In this document: one piece after another, positions 11,501 to 25,008 of the stretch
Position numbering within the stretch: the stretch's first letter is position 1
Layout of the letters: each line of letters starts with the position of its first letter
Source of the DNA: Liolophura sinensis
Lineage: Eukaryota > Mollusca > Polyplacophora > Chitonida > Chitonidae
DNA: 64,000 nucleotides
Direction: 5' to 3'
Assembly: GCF_032854445.1 (NCBI RefSeq)
Contig: NC_088300.1
Span: 4,154,001 to 4,218,000 of the forward strand
Program-made: the position numbers and the translations under genes
The notes under the pieces: generated by a model
Databases searched by the model: none
Told to the model about the DNA's origin: nothing
What the model saw: only the letters and a program-made list of their open reading frames with translations

Positions 11501-13876
11501 ACACATGCAGAACTGGGCAGAACTTCCACATCTGTCATCTGCACAAGTTTTTCACCCTATCACCACCCAGAATCAGCTCAGGGCATGTGCCATACTGATG
11601 GCAGGCCAATCATTCTGAACAAATATCAGTTGCATTGTAAGATCACCTGAACATCTGTACCAGTGTTACAAGAACAGCAGAGGCAAGGTATCTCAACAAT
11701 ATCCTACCCAATGCTGAAAATGAACTATTGTGCATTACAGCAACAAAAGGCAAGCAACTCTCTGCAACAGTGTGACCATAATCCATCCAAGTGACAGAAA
11801 TAAGGGTTAATGGTAGCACTTCATGTATATTAAGCAAATTAAACCAATTTTGGTAGGTGCTGTGACTGACCTATAGCCTGCAGTTCTGTGAGCTGTGTGT
11901 CTGGCTGGGCACAGGGCTGGGTGAGGTGAGGGTTGGGATCCTGAGACGCAGCAACTCTCCCAGTCTGTTTGGTGGACTGCTGAGCATACTGGTTTCTAAT
12001 TTGCTGATGGTACTGCTGGATTTGGACGTTTTCATCAAACTGATTATAATACTCAGCTGAAAAATTGCCCTGACTTTGGTGCTTCTCACTCAGCTCTGAA
12101 AAAAAAAACAAAAAAAAAACACGATACCAAAGACGTTGATGTTAGGCCACTTGAAACTTACACTAATGTTCAAAGTGATACATGTGTATACAAAATCGTA
12201 AACGCAAACACAAAGAATGTATTTTTGGATTCAATTTGATGGTTTGAAGGTTTTCTGAACTTAAAAGCTCTGACATTACTAGGCTGTCAGGAACAGTGAT
12301 CTCAAACTAGAGGGAAGTGCTACATGTGTATCAGACAGATTGAAAGACCAGCATTTCAAATGGGACATACAGCCAGGATAAAGATGAGGGATCACTATTG
12401 TTAATCTTGTGTTTTCATTACCGCTGAGAACAGGACACTAAACACCAAGTGACTGAACCTACCTTCTGTATTGCCACAACTGTGGTCCAGTCTTTTGGCC
12501 GTGGTCTGACTTTCAGAATCCGGTGTTTTATGTTTGTTCACAAGTCGGCTGTGTTGTTGTATGGTACTAAGGTTTTGGTAGTGGCCACTGGAGCTTCGTG
12601 TTACCCCTGGGGAGGGTGTGTCTCTCCCTGAGCCGTATGGCTCTGAGTGGTGACTACCATCTGAGCCGACCGACAGGCGGTCAAAGGTATCAGGGGCAGA
12701 CAACCCATGAGTGAGAGGTGCTCCTGTCTGGTACTGAGAAATTTCCTCGTCACCTTCCCCTGTGAGAGGAGATCGCACATGACGGCCAGATATGGGTGTT
12801 ATGGGTCGAAGAGCTGGGCTTAGCCCATAGTGTAGAGGTGATTTGTAGCCTCGGGGAAACACAGTTTGGACCCCACTGGGTTGCGGAATGTAGGAACCTG
12901 GAGATTTAGCACTACGTCTTTGAAAACTTGTAACTTGTCTCACTGGTGTGTGGTAGTCTAAAACATGATAAAAACTCAAGATGACAAAAACCTTCAACTC
13001 ACAGCTTAAATGTCAAATGACATTATGTAATCCATTGTCTTGCACAGAGGATGTCTGACACAAAGAAAAAGTGTTCTGCAATCTATTTGACAAGCTGCTA
13101 AGAATGTCCATGACAACCGTCATCTTAACTGTAAGCCCTTGAAATACTTAGTTTACAGTACAGTAACTGTAAAAGCTGTTGTGAGACATCTGACTTGTTG
13201 TTATTTACTCAAATCAACCATGCCCATATTTAGTTACATCTGCAACAAATCTATGATTCTATCCACTCCTAGGTCCCACTTCTTTGTTACCTTAACAATA
13301 CTATACAACTTTTCTTTGTATCACATAAACTGTTTTCTACATTTTCATTGATCCAAATCAGAGCAAAAGACCATAATGGTACATACGTTGAAAGAGGAAA
13401 TAACTAATAACAGATAAAATAACAACAAATCAATCTAACCTCATTTGCAGGGAAAATAATGGACCAGCCTACTGGTCTCCTATCTTTGAAAACAGAATCT
13501 GGAGTTCCCTTGATCTGATTTATTTGTGACTTTTCAACATACCTGTTGCATAGTGAGAGGATATATTGGCTACACCATAATTACCCAGAACAGAGTCTCA
13601 GCAAACATGCAAATCAACATTTACAGGAGAAATTTCATGTGAATGAATGGATGAGCGTTTACGACAATTCTTGCACTACTTTTATAGAAATTCCTTCTTC
13701 AATACAGGTGAATTTGTGTCGATAGGCAATATGTGGATAATTTCTAGCTTAGCCATGCTTTGGAATATGATTTAAATCAAATTATACTTACTTCTCAAAA
13801 TAGGTGGTGTGTCTCTTTTGACATATTTTCCAACAACACCTTCATTTAGACCTGAGTCCTTCTTTTTTGACAACAT
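6960..13876 (-). CDS. SAV1: Salvador homologue, Hippo pathway WW-SARAH scaffold with long Q-rich tail
   Basis: Seven coding exons, 5' to 3': 13792-13876, 12463-12957, 11871-12095, 10781-10964 (a start at 10952 is also in phase), 9147-9322, 8756-8817, 6960-8582. They total 2850 nt, or 949 codons plus TAA, and every junction closes in phase. The start, MLSKKKDSG...[14 protein letters not shown], matches the vertebrate SAV1 N-terminus. WW1 lies near residues 277-306 (W281, W303, P306). WW2 lies near 312-341 and has Tyr338 in place of the second Trp, as in human SAV1. [11 protein letters not shown] and [13 protein letters not shown] match the conserved linker. SARAH spans about 408-455, with [17 protein letters not shown]. 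Salvador binds Hippo/MST kinases by SARAH-SARAH pairing and helps them activate Warts/LATS. Human SAV1 has 383 residues and stops just after SARAH; this protein continues for about 490 more. Confidence 0.95.
9963..10143. repeat. (CAGA/CAGG)n imperfect tandem repeat
   Basis: Tetranucleotide-based array of CAGACAGACAGG and CAGACGGACAGG units, about 180 bp, in the SAV1 intron between 9322 and 10781. Open frames on both strands here come only from the repeat. Confidence 0.93.
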
Positions 13877-14462
13877 TGTCAGACAATAATTAACCTCCTA
13901 CCCACAGCCATGTTCTCTGGAGCTTCCCCTTTCTTTCTGTCTTTCCGATATTTTTTCTTTTTAACCTGCTTTTTTAGATCTGCAGACTGTCAACAAGTAC
14001 ATCACAACCAGATCTTACGATACTACAGAGTACTAAAATGCACAATGGTATATCCTTCACAGCAAATATCACTGTGTTAGAAATAAACTGGAAAGGTTAA
14101 GTTTTAGATCAGCTCGGCCATCTTAAATTGCTTTCAAAATACTGCAAATACAAGGTAAATCCGCTATATTTATGTCCAGTGATACTAAGACAGTAAATAG
14201 GCTACAGTTAAAACAGGAAAACCACTGATGCCCAACTTCAGATAACCACGAAAATGGACACTCCTATTCAAACCATTTCTCTCTCTCCCTATTACTTGGC
14301 TCTGTATGTATTCCTGAGATCATCTAGACTTTGTCCAAAGTTCATCTGTATTGAAACTATGACTCTGGAGACATATTATCAAACAGATTTCATGTCTAAT
14401 GTGTGTACATCCGATTCTCTTGTGCAGAACGTCAGAGATATCGAGGTTTACACATAAAATGG

Positions 14463-14470
14463 TGACGTCA
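14463..14470. promoter_or_regulatory. CRE palindrome TGACGTCA
   Basis: Perfect 8-bp CREB/ATF consensus about 200 bp upstream of the RSPH4A ATG and about 590 bp upstream of SAV1. CREs are usual in animal core promoters; use here is inferred. Confidence 0.6.
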
Positions 14471-14518
14471 TCAGGTATGTCGCTCTAAAATGAGTGACGA
14501 CCCGTAGCGATTGTGTTA

Positions 14519-14532
14519 TGTACCATAGCAAC
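14519..14532 (+). promoter_or_regulatory. Candidate RFX X-box
   Basis: TGTACCATAGCAAC matches the right half (AT RGCAAC) of the RFX consensus exactly and most of the left half (YNCC). It lies 134 bp upstream of the ATG of an axonemal gene. RFX factors drive ciliary genes across animals through such sites, usually within a few hundred bases of the start. Binding is inferred. Confidence 0.6.
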
Positions 14533-14665
14533 AAGACTGGGGAACTCGTCTCATCTTGCAATCAAAACGTTAGCAACAAGATTTGATATAACTGCTTTGC
14601 CCTGGAATGCCCAGTGAATATTGTTGGATTGGGTGTTAAGCGTAAGGCAGATTTTAACACTGAAG

Positions 14666-17600
14666 ATGTCAGACGCGCAACAAAATATCAGCCTGTCAAA
14701 TAGCCAGTCGGTCATCCAGTCGGACCTCAAAATCAACCCGAAGGAAACAGACTACATCAATGCAAAGTCCTATCTCTTATCGGCGAGTAGTGCCACGGGA
14801 CTGAATTTGTGAGTACTTGTTTCCTAAGAATGTTGTCAAAGAATGACTTACATAACTTACTGATATGTGGGGACAGCTGGCCACCTGTTCACTACCAGTT
14901 CATGCTGGCTTCCTCCCCGGTTGTACCGGTACGTGGGAAGGTCTGTGTGCGACCTGCGGATGGTTTTGGTTCCTCCCACCATAATGCTGGCAGCCGACAT
15001 ATAAGTCAAATGTTCCTTAGTACAGGGTAAAACACCAATTACTGAAATAAATTAAATACCTTACATAGTAAAGTTCAGCAGTATTCTATACCTGGATGGT
15101 TACATTCTATGTTTGCTTTTTTATATTTTGACTGGCACTAACATGCAGTCCAAATAAAAGAGCAAGCGTAGTCATTCAGGCCTATTACACATGCACATGT
15201 TTCAGTCCATGCATGCTGTATGTGGTTTTATTTTGCAAACTCATCGATTTGTGTTTTTGTCTTTTCCCAGGTTTGACCATCTTAGTCAAGTGTTAGCAAA
15301 AGTGTTAAGCGAGAGACCAGAAAATGTAGTTGATGTGTTTGAGGATGTGAGCAAGGAAACAAAACGAGCCAAATTTACCTCACAAGTTGACACAGTTCAA
15401 GATAAACTTGACCAAAGCACAGAAGTTGCCTTAGCAACAATACAGAAGAAATTGTTTTCGGTAAGAAGAATTAATATATGGTGCCCTTATAATAAGGGTC
15501 ATTGAGTTTACTGTTTCCAGCTTTATGCTTTAAATTGCACATTTTTTAAAGTTATTGTCTAAATAAGTCTTAAAGAGAAAATGAAGTGAAGATAAAACGA
15601 CCTTGATCAGAATTTGTTTGCACAGATTGCCATACTGACCTAAAACTCACTTAACTCTTACATTTCTTGTCACTGTGGCGTTGTTGTTTACCAGAAAGGT
15701 GAAGGTGAAGATGAAGCCCCAGAACAAGATGAGGAAGTGGAAACCCCCTTACCTAACCTCATGGAGCTATGCTTCTACTTTGAACAAGCTGCTATTGGTC
15801 TGAACAGGGAGGAAATGATACGTATTTGGCTGGCTTTGAAGACATTAGTTGACAGTCACCCACTTCAGCATGTCCGATTTTGGGGCAAACTTCTAGGCAC
15901 AGAACAGAACTACATTGTGGCTGAGGTGGAATACAGGGAAGGTGATGAAGAAGAGGAGGAGGAAGAAGAGGTGAGAAAGAATATCTTACTACTCTTGCTA
16001 ATTAACAGTAACAAGCATGTTTTCAGTCTAGACCTCTTTGGTTTGGCTATGGCCTTACTTCAGCATATTTGTCAGCTACATGTACCTGGTGAAGGACAGT
16101 GGTTTCCACTGCATTCCTCCATAAACATGATGCTGTCTAATGTACAAGATCTGCTGAAAAAAGCATTTAACTCAATGAAACACCAGCTAGCTGAAAATAT
16201 TGCTAACAGCCTGCCAGTCTATAGGCTGAGCACTAGATATGTTTGGAGCTCTCTTTTTTTGTAAAGATGATAGGTAAAATTAAAGAAACTGCAATTTCTT
16301 GTCTGATTTCAGCCTGAAGTAGACCAAGAAGATGAAGGTCTTAAAGACGATGATGAAGATGGAGAGGATGGTAAGCACTGACATTTCGAATGTTCACAAA
16401 GTAGCTTATTGACATGATTGCTGCTGTACATAGGCATACTGATCATTTAGCTCATACAGTCGGGCTTAGATGTGAATTAGCTGAGAGGCAGAGAGATTAA
16501 AGGCATACCCAGCACCATTTATGAACTCCTTTTGGTTTTGTGCATGTAGTTTTTCTTTGATCACTATCTCATTAACAAAACTAATTGCCAGTGCATAAGT
16601 TTCAGCTTAAAAACAAACTTTATTTTGCCCCATTGTTTCACTGATAGAAGATCAAGAGGAAGATGACACCCCCAAGCCAGACTACAAACCCCCACCTGTG
16701 GTTCCCAAGGAAGACAACAGATCAGGAGCTAACAAGAAAACATACTTTGTTTGTAACGAACGTAAGTGTGTTTAGACTCAACAAAAATATTCCTTCAGAA
16801 ATTTTGCCTGTGTTGTTTACATAAAAATGAAATTCTTTTATATCGAGATTCCTCCTTGTCTTTTCAATTGTTGTTATGTTGAGACCATTCAAAGAAAGAT
16901 GCAATAAGCTGGTAAATATGCAGTGAAGACATAAAATAAAGTGTGTGTGTGTTTCTGATTGACAGCTGGCAAACCATGGATCAAACTTCCACAAGTCACA
17001 CCTTCACAAATTTCCTCAGCTAGACAGATCAAAAAATACTTCACAGGGAGACTCGATGCACCTGTAAGTTGATTTCAGTTTAAAACTGTTATTGTAAGAA
17101 TTTCAAGGTCGCAGAATTTTATGGAATGACTTGATGGAATGATGGGATTTGTAGCATTTCTTGTAACAAAATTATTCAACACAAGCCAAGAGAAGGTTGT
17201 TTGAACGGGTAGCTTTTATGTAAGTTTTTTCTCTAGTATAATTATGACAAAGAATGAAAAAAATATCATTGCCTGACATACATTTTTTAAAATAAATACA
17301 AATTTTAAACTAGAACATATGAATCGTCTCAGAGAGCATGGGTTATTAAAAGGATGACTGTAAAATCTCAGTTCATTAAGTTTCATGTATTTAATGTTTC
17401 AGGTGGTGAGCTATCCCCCTTTTCCTGGTAATGAAGCCAACTATTTGCGTGCTCAGATTGCCCGTATCTCCGCAGGGACTCATGTCTCCCCGCTGGGATT
17501 TTACCAGTTTGATGAGGAAGAAGAGGAAGAAGAAGAGGGCGAAGGTTAGGGATAAATTTGTACCATTGGAATGTGTCTCATGTTATCTTCATACAGAAAC

Positions 17601-18975
17601 GATTTTTTGTAATTTGTTTTTATAACAGTCCGAACAAAAGTTGTCTCCCTTCCTACAAGGGATGGTAGTTCTTCCAACACCGTAGTGGTTTTAACAGCTT
17701 TATTCTTCAACACAGTACATATCTTTCATTTAAATGTATGTTATTTTCCAGTTTAAAGGGAATAATATGTAATGCTGATTTGTGGTTATTTCAGCTCGTG
17801 ACAACTTTGTGGAGAACCTGGATTTTGAAGGCATCCCAGTGCGTGACTTGATAGACCCCACACTGTCAAACTGGGTACATCATGTACAGCACATTCTTCC
17901 CCAGGTTTGTAACTATTTCCTCTCTATAAGTCTATTGTGTCAGCCTAATACATTGGTGACAGTGCTTAACATCTGTCTCTGTAGGAGGCCACTACATTCC
18001 GTCTGAGGAAAAACAGCAATAATATTCACTGGTCATCAGTATTCAAATTTAATAAAATATTATAAACTCACAATTGGTTTCAAGATTTGTGTCTATCTGA
18101 TGTCTGTAGGGTCGGTGTTCATGGTGGAACCCAGTACAGAAAACTGAGGAGGAATTTGAGGATGAAGATGAGGAGGAAGAGCGCGAAGAGCCTGATGAGC
18201 CAGAACCTGAGGTTGGCCCACCACTCCTCACCCCATTGTCTGAGGATGCTGAGATCTCCAACATGCCCCCCTGGACAGCCAAGCTCTCCTCAAGCCTCAT
18301 CTCTCAGTATGCCATTGCTGTGCTCCACTCTAATCTGTGGCCAGGAGCACATGCCTTTGCTTTTGATAAGTAAGTTACATTTCTTGATGTAAAATATGGG
18401 TAAATATTGTGGAGAGTTCCCTTATTATATGTGTACAAAGACTGAGACCAATAAATACTGTAACTTTTATTGTGGCAGCTTCATCTCGAAACAGGAAGTA
18501 GAGGTGGCAGGGTTCCTAAGTCATTTTGTAAAATCATTTTGTTTGGTAAATCAGTTTGTGACATCAGATATATTGAAGTGCCAATGTCAAAGAAGATATC
18601 ATAATCCATTCATAGCTTTGTACTGGATTTTATAGGCAGGCATTGTTTCCCTTCCCTTACTTGATAATTTCTCGGTTTTAAGAATACCAGGAAAGATTGG
18701 TTTGTTGTTTCTATCTTTTTTCTAAATTTGAAATTCATCTTCACAGGAAATTTGAGAACATCTACATTGGCTGGGGTCACAAATACTCAACTGACAACTA
18801 CAGCCCGCCTGCTGCCCCAGCCATACAGGAAGAGTTTCCAAGTGGCCCCGAGATCACTGAGGTGGAGGATCCCACCCCCGAGGAGGAGGCCGCCTTACGG
18901 GCAGCACAGCAAGAGGCAGCCGAGGCAGCTGAGGAGATGGAAGAGGCTGAGGATGAGGAAGAAGATGAGGATTAA
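14666..18975 (+). CDS. RSPH4A: Radial spoke head protein 4/6 homologue
   Basis: Ten exons: 14666-14808, 15271-15460, 15695-15970, 16313-16370, 16648-16761, 16966-17063, 17403-17544, 17795-17904, 18110-18369, 18747-18975. They total 1620 nt, or 539 codons plus TAA, and all GT/AG junctions keep phase. The ATG is the first in frame after an upstream stop. Family landmarks in order: [165 protein letters not shown]. Acidic Glu/Asp stretches separate the blocks, as in other animals. The protein forms the radial spoke head of motile 9+2 axonemes and transmits signals between central pair and dynein arms. Human RSPH4A is longer mainly at its N-terminus. Vertebrate RSPH4A and RSPH6A are paralogues, so this single copy is best read as their common orthologue. 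Confidence 0.96.
14893..15060 (+). repeat. SINE copy 2, in RSPH4A intron 1
   Basis: Blocks CATGCTGGCTTCCTC, GTGGGAAGGTCTG, GACCTGCGGATGG, CACCATAATGCTGGC and GGGTAAAACACC are in the same order as the other copies. The tRNA-like head is missing and the tail is degenerate. Confidence 0.8.
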
Positions 18976-19519
18976 GCATGATTGGCTAAGCATGGGAGGG
19001 GGGTGGGGGATAACAGAGGGTGGGGAAGTGTGGGAAATGACAAATGGCAGGGATGCCATTTAAGAAGAGTGCGAAAATCAGAATTTAGGTTGCTAAAAAC
19101 TTCCAGACAACACTGGAAGGTGGGGGAGATTTAACATATTCTTTGATATACATAAAATCTTCATTATGTTTGATGGAGAGTAAAGCACATAGGATAGTAT
19201 GTCTTGCCAGCTTTTTGGATAGATGACTGCAAATTTTAAACTGTTGATCTGCAACTTCCTCTTCATACCCTTTTTCATGTGCTTCGTAGTTCATAGAAGG
19301 GACATTGAGGCCAACGGATGTCTGAATATTCATGAAAACGTGGAGTTAACTTCATTAGTGCCTCCATGTACATATCTTGAAGGATTATTGTGTTATATGC
19401 ATGTACTGTTTGTCAAGTATTAACATTATTTATTTTGTTATTTGTAAAAGGGACATGAAAAACAATAACAAAGGAACATTTCCCCAGCACCTGTGATACC
19501 AGACATTCATTCTTTTGTA

Positions 19520-19525
19520 AATAAA
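19520..19525 (+). other. Likely RSPH4A polyadenylation signal
   Basis: AATAAA about 545 bases after the RSPH4A stop, followed by a T-rich stretch. It is the first canonical signal in the plus-strand 3' flank. Confidence 0.55.
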
Positions 19526-20268
19526 ACTGTCATGTTTACAAATATTCGAAAGTTCTTTATTACTTTATCTGTATAAAAAGTAAAATGGTTCTAGTGAATG
19601 GTCATTGATATGGGCTTTATGCGATTATCACAAAGCATCCTACAGTCCAGATGTTGACAGTATTCAATCTCCAGCTGAAAACTTGCTTATCTGTTTTGCC
19701 TTTGGTCTGTCAAATAAGCCATCAGTGGGATTAAAAAAAAAACAAACAAAAAAAAAAAACAACCAAACACATAAGGTCATCCCTGCCTACAACCCCCAAT
19801 TCACCCTACCCCCACTTTCCTGCCCCCTGGTCCTCCCCTCAAACCCTCCGACACCCCTCCTATTTTCACACCAGATGAAATAAAAAGTCCTCACAGCATT
19901 GTTTAGAAACCTTACCAGTCTTCTTGAGATTGAATAAGAAGCGGACACGCTACAGAAGGGAAATGTGAAGACATCTAACCACAGCCCAGGTGGTGGAGTT
20001 GAGACATTATCGTTAGGAAATTTCTGAGAATGGAATTTCGGTGGACGTTCTATTATAGCCCAGTCGTACAGCCGTAACACATATTTGTCTTCAGCAAATT
20101 GGAAAGGTCTGGGCTGTTAGTGATCAAGGCAGCCTGATTATAAAAGCCTACATCAGATAGTGGTAGAGCACAGTACTTTATCATCGCTCAATTTGTTTTA
20201 GCTCTGGACGGAGGCGACGGTTTGACGGAGACAGGTGAATTCGCTTGACGGCGCTATAAATTCCAGCT

Positions 20269-22928
20269 ATGGCCGCCAAAATGGCCCGCTACGCTGGCAA
20301 GACATTTACACTGCTCTCAGTATCTTCTTCAAAGACAGGAGCAAGTGAAGAAAAATCTCCTGCTGTCTAACGGTTTCATCCGAAACACAGCAGTTCCCAG
20401 CTGTTGGGTGTTAAACAGTTGCCGGTCGTGAGGAGAGGCACGGAAACTGGTGGGACTAACCGCGCGTAGATATGTGTAAAATCTGTCCCGACACACGTCA
20501 ATATGGCACATAGCCCACTCGGACAGCCCTGGAAGCCTGCAAGCAATTAGATACACGCGACTAGAGATAAGTGACTTTGAATGTGACCCTGCAGTCTTTC
20601 GAGTTGATCTGTATTGAAACATTCAATTTGAATTCCACTGCAAGAAGTGCTGAGTAAAATTTTCTTGAAGACAACAGTGGAATTTTACTATGCACAAAGT
20701 CTTGATTACCCAAGTACCAGATTCCTGTGTAGCACCCCAGCATGCGGTTGACACAACGGATTATGTGATTATTAGGGAAGAAAAATCTGTAGTATTACAA
20801 ACAATGCAGTTGTTCATGATTCATAATGTTTAATAGTTTAATCTTAAACATGCACTGTGCCGCACACATTTTAATCGAGAAGATCTATTTCTAAAGTATA
20901 GTATTATCATTGACGAACAGTTCACGAATAATGATCAAATACTTCAATTTATTACCATATTAGTTTTATTCAGGTGGCTATAGGTACTGGGAAAGCTATT
21001 GTTATTTGAGCAGTAGATGAAACTGCTCACCCTGACCGCGTCATTTATTCCAATTTCAGCAAGACGACCTTTCATGTACAGGCTACATGTGTAAATAATT
21101 TCGCGTTAAATCGGTCCAGTTAATGAGGCTTGATCGTCATGGGGTTGTCTTCCGAGGTCGGCTAGAGTTTTCTTTTGCCCCAGTTACATACATGATTCCA
21201 GCATGAGAATATTTCCAGAGATCCATAGCCATCTTATGGATGACTAACTACAGTAAAGTGTCCATGGTCTTTTGAATGTGGAAAAACGAAGAAGAAAATT
21301 CACTCCATTTCACCGAGAAAAGTAATGCGAACAGAGTGCATTGGTGAAGGCCATTACATGTACATAGGCTTATAGGCCTTGCATGTATATGCAAGCCCGT
21401 TTCCTTGGCGATGCCTAGCTTTTGTTCGTAGCACCAGAGTATCCTGTGATTCAGCGTGTCTTTAAATTGGCAGGAATGGCATACTATACTCTGGTGAAAT
21501 ACAAGTGAAAAAATGCTCTTTACAATGTTTCTGTTACTTCTGCGTAAATGCAGTCTACCTATATAACTCTTTAAACAAGCCCACCAGTCGGATGCCGTGT
21601 ACCTTTTGCGTGGCCAACGTAACCTATACGTGATTGTATATATCTGGCTGTGGAGCGCATTGACTGCGTGAATGACGTATTAACACGGTTCTTTTTTAAC
21701 TGATATGAGTTTTAACACTAATTTACGGTGTACGAGGTAGGCTACTAGAATGGTTCACTCTTCAGTATAAGTCAGTCTGCCATTGCCAATGGCCAAAGAA
21801 TGTCTGTCCGCCTTCATGATGACTTCATCGAAATACTCCCATCAGGGTGTCAAGGTCAATTGCTGTTAATTTGTTTTTAATGTGTGTTCAAGTTTCCCTT
21901 ATGGCCCAGCACTAAGGGCCGCTAGGGAAGATTCTCGGTTAACTTAACTTTTAACCACTTTGGCACTTGGCGCACGCTTCACGTGCAAAATAGCAACGTA
22001 TAATCAGGGATAATTTACATATACAAGATATACATTTATGGACGAGATAATACAGTGGTTTAATTTACAAACACAGCTACGCATGCGTATTGTCTAATAG
22101 GTCTCAGTAGCTCTTATTATTATAAGAACAGACATTCGTGACGAACAAACATGAACGCTTCGGGTAAAAAATTTAAAGAACAATTTCCAAAACGACCTCC
22201 AACATAAACCACCAAAGAACTAAAATGTACATGTATATAAAGTAAGAAATTAGGACGGATTAATGGAAAGAGAAGCAGTCAGTTATTCAATTTGAATTTC
22301 CGGTATTTATTTATCTTTTTTTTCATTCCTTGTTTTGGCCCACTGAAGAACATTCTATTGTATAAAGGTGGTGAGGTTTACGAAAGCAGGAAACTGTATG
22401 GGAAGAGTCAGAAAGGAATGGCTGTACCTCAGCAGGCAGCCAAGGAGCCTCATGAGGTGAAGGTAAATGTGCAATCATGGAGGGAGGATTTGGAATGCAA
22501 CCGCAGCAACCTGCGGATGGTCTTGTGTTTCCTGCGGGCTACGCCCAGTTTCCCTCCATCATCCTGTTACTGCCATTGTATAAGTGAAACATTCTCGTGC
22601 ACGGTTTAAAACTCCAAATAAATAAATAAATAAATACATCACTGGTTATGGGCTTATGGTCTCCATCTAGGCTAACTCTTCAACTGATCAAGTTATAAGG
22701 ATCCTCATTCATGGAATATTAAAGTAAGTTTGATGCACTGAATAATTAATCAGCCTACATCGCATTCAGATGGACATGTGGCAACAGTGACAAGCCAAGC
22801 CATCAGAATATAGGCCATCACACCCGGTTGCTTGCTTCCCCGTCATCAGCTCGCGCATCATTTTACCCACCACAACTCATTATTTCCTTTTTTGCCAGAA
22901 ATTGTCACAGAAGGTGACATTATCATAA
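20269..22928 (+). CDS. Possible small three-exon gene, 64 codons, unknown function
   Basis: Candidate exons 20269-20319, 22349-22462 and 22899-22928 (ending TAA), total 195 nt. All junctions are phase 0: CTCTCA|GTATCT, pyrimidine tract then CTGAAG|AAC, GTGAAG|GTAAAT, and TTTTTTGCCAG|AAA. Two in-frame ATGs start it, the second in a CCAAAATGGCC context. The middle exon is the most gene-like, with balanced codons: YKGGEVYESRKLYGKSQK, then PQQAAKEPHEVK. The product would be a short basic protein with a weakly hydrophobic N-terminus. I recognise no family. The 2-kb first intron and its weak donor are the main doubts; the middle exon may belong to a different transcript. Confidence 0.33.
22503..22636 (+). 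repeat. SINE copy 3 (3' part)
   Basis: CAACCTGCGGATGG, a diverged centre, TGCACGGTTTAAAACTCC and an (ATAA)n tail match the 3' half of the SINE family. It lies just after the candidate exon that ends at 22462. Confidence 0.7.
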
Positions 22929-25008
22929 AAATGATCATTATAAACCAATTTATCCAAATATTCTGATGGGGAAAAAAATCAAGTGTCATGAGCCTTAAGC
23001 CATGAGGAAAATACCTGGTCTGTTCGCTTTAGCCACTATACATGTAGTTGCAGCAGGAATATTTAGTTTCTTTTTTCTCACATGGTTGGATTATCTGATA
23101 AACAACATACTTATCTTTTCTTTTCCAAAAAGCTGGGAAATGTAATATTCTTCTTTCAGCGCTACTAATATCTGTCCCAAAAATTAGAAGAATTAGGGTA
23201 CGTTCAGTGAAATAAACCTGATGTTCACCTTTTCAGACAATCAGCACTCCTCTGACAGTCTTAAAACTAAAAAGTCTGGCTAAATTCATACCTGCATCGA
23301 TGCAAACCAAAACAAAGTTTATGAACTGTTAAACTTCTTTATTTGTTTAAATATACAAATTTGTACACACAGATTACTTTGGCAGACTGTTCTGAGAGAA
23401 AAAAAACTGAGTGATTTCCTTTGTGACAAGGTGAATATCATTATTCTGGCGGAATCTAATGTACTGTACTCAATTAATAAAGTTACCATGATCCAAGTAT
23501 GTCAGCATTCACAGATGTCACAGATGTCAGCATTCTTTTGTAATTTAGCACATTGTTTTATCTTCATGGTTTCGCAAATACATTGATTTATTGAGCGTTT
23601 ATGGTGTATGTGCTTGTCATTACTCATAGATGAAAATATCTGATATCAGAAAAGAAACATCCATCTTATCCCTGTACAAGTCCCAATCCATAGTCCCTAA
23701 CTTCTATTGTACCAGTTCAAACTATCAATGCAGGCCCAAAAACCTGGCCCTTGGACTAAAAAGCATTGGCACTCCTAACAAAGTTTCACTGATCTTGATC
23801 TCTTGTGATACAAAGCAGCTTCTAAAAAAACCCAACAAAACAGATTGCTTATACACACTCAATAAACTTCAAATGAGTATTTTCAATTAAGCAGTGATAT
23901 ATGTAAATGAGTGAAAATTTTCAATCGCTACAATTACTAAATGTGCATGAACTGATATTCAAAACTTGGAAAGCCAAAAAGCTCATGGAATATCAGTTCA
24001 CCATGCAGCACGGGCAGAAACCAGATATCTCCACAAAGCCTGGACAAAGTATACAGACCCTGGAAATGACATATATGTTCAGTACTATCTGATGGTTTTC
24101 CAGATCTAACATCTTCAAATACCTGTTCAAAATGTCAATACAACTAGCGCTGAACTAAGAGTGAGGCATATATCAATGGGATGTCACAGAATACCAACAC
24201 TGACAACAGCCACTCAACTTTTTAATGATTTCGATAACAACGTCCCTTTCAGCAACTTAAATATAATGTTTTACGAGAAGAAGATTGCACGAGCTGTCAT
24301 GATGTGACTTCTTGGGGTTGTGACACACAATAATTACAGTCCACAAATTCGATGAAAAATTCAATAAATAACTAAAATAACATGAGAAGTATGTTTCTAT
24401 GCATAATACACATTGCTGTTATATACACTTTACAACATAGAAATACATGTTCACTTTCATATACATAAGGCAACATATCATAATTGCACAGGCCTTATTA
24501 ATGGCTGCATTGTACGAGACAGTCCTTTATGTAAGAGTAACATGAACGTACACTACAGGCAGACAGTATCAATAGCCTAGATCACCAATCTGTCATACAA
24601 TATAATGGGATTTGCGTCTTTTTTGAACAACAAATGTCACCTAACAGAACCAATCATTCACTGATTAGCCTCAAAGTGAATGTATTGTTTCACATTTGCA
24701 CCAGCATCAAATAAAATAAAAACATTGTAAAAATAAAAGCTGCACGTGTATGTGTTGTACAAGCATTCTATTTCAGCTAAAGACAAAAATACTTCAATGA
24801 TCTAACATGGCTGAATTTAAAATATACAGTTAGCTGTTGTGTGCATTGTGGATAATGTAATATGATGGTTTATAGAGATGACATTATCAAAGGGTCGTAT
24901 CTAATGCTGACTATCCCCATTCAATAATCCCCAATTTAGTGTCAAGAGCTACCATAATACAATACATCATGTTTTGTATACCTCATCGGTTTAACTAATA
25001 ATAGCAAT

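Larger units (their letters stand above)
13877..14665. promoter_or_regulatory. Divergent SAV1 / RSPH4A intergenic promoter region
   Basis: Only 789 bp separate the start codons of two head-to-head genes, so both promoters and 5' UTRs must fit here unless an upstream non-coding exon exists. The RSPH4A-proximal part holds a palindromic CRE (14463-14470) and an X-box-like RFX site (14519-14532). No TATA box is obvious near either start. Confidence 0.7.

Noticed and set aside
15971-16264. C-terminal extension of the RSPH4A open frame past exon 3
   Set aside because: The GTGAGA donor at 15971 and the in-phase continuation at 16313 with family-matching acidic sequence show that this is intron read-through.
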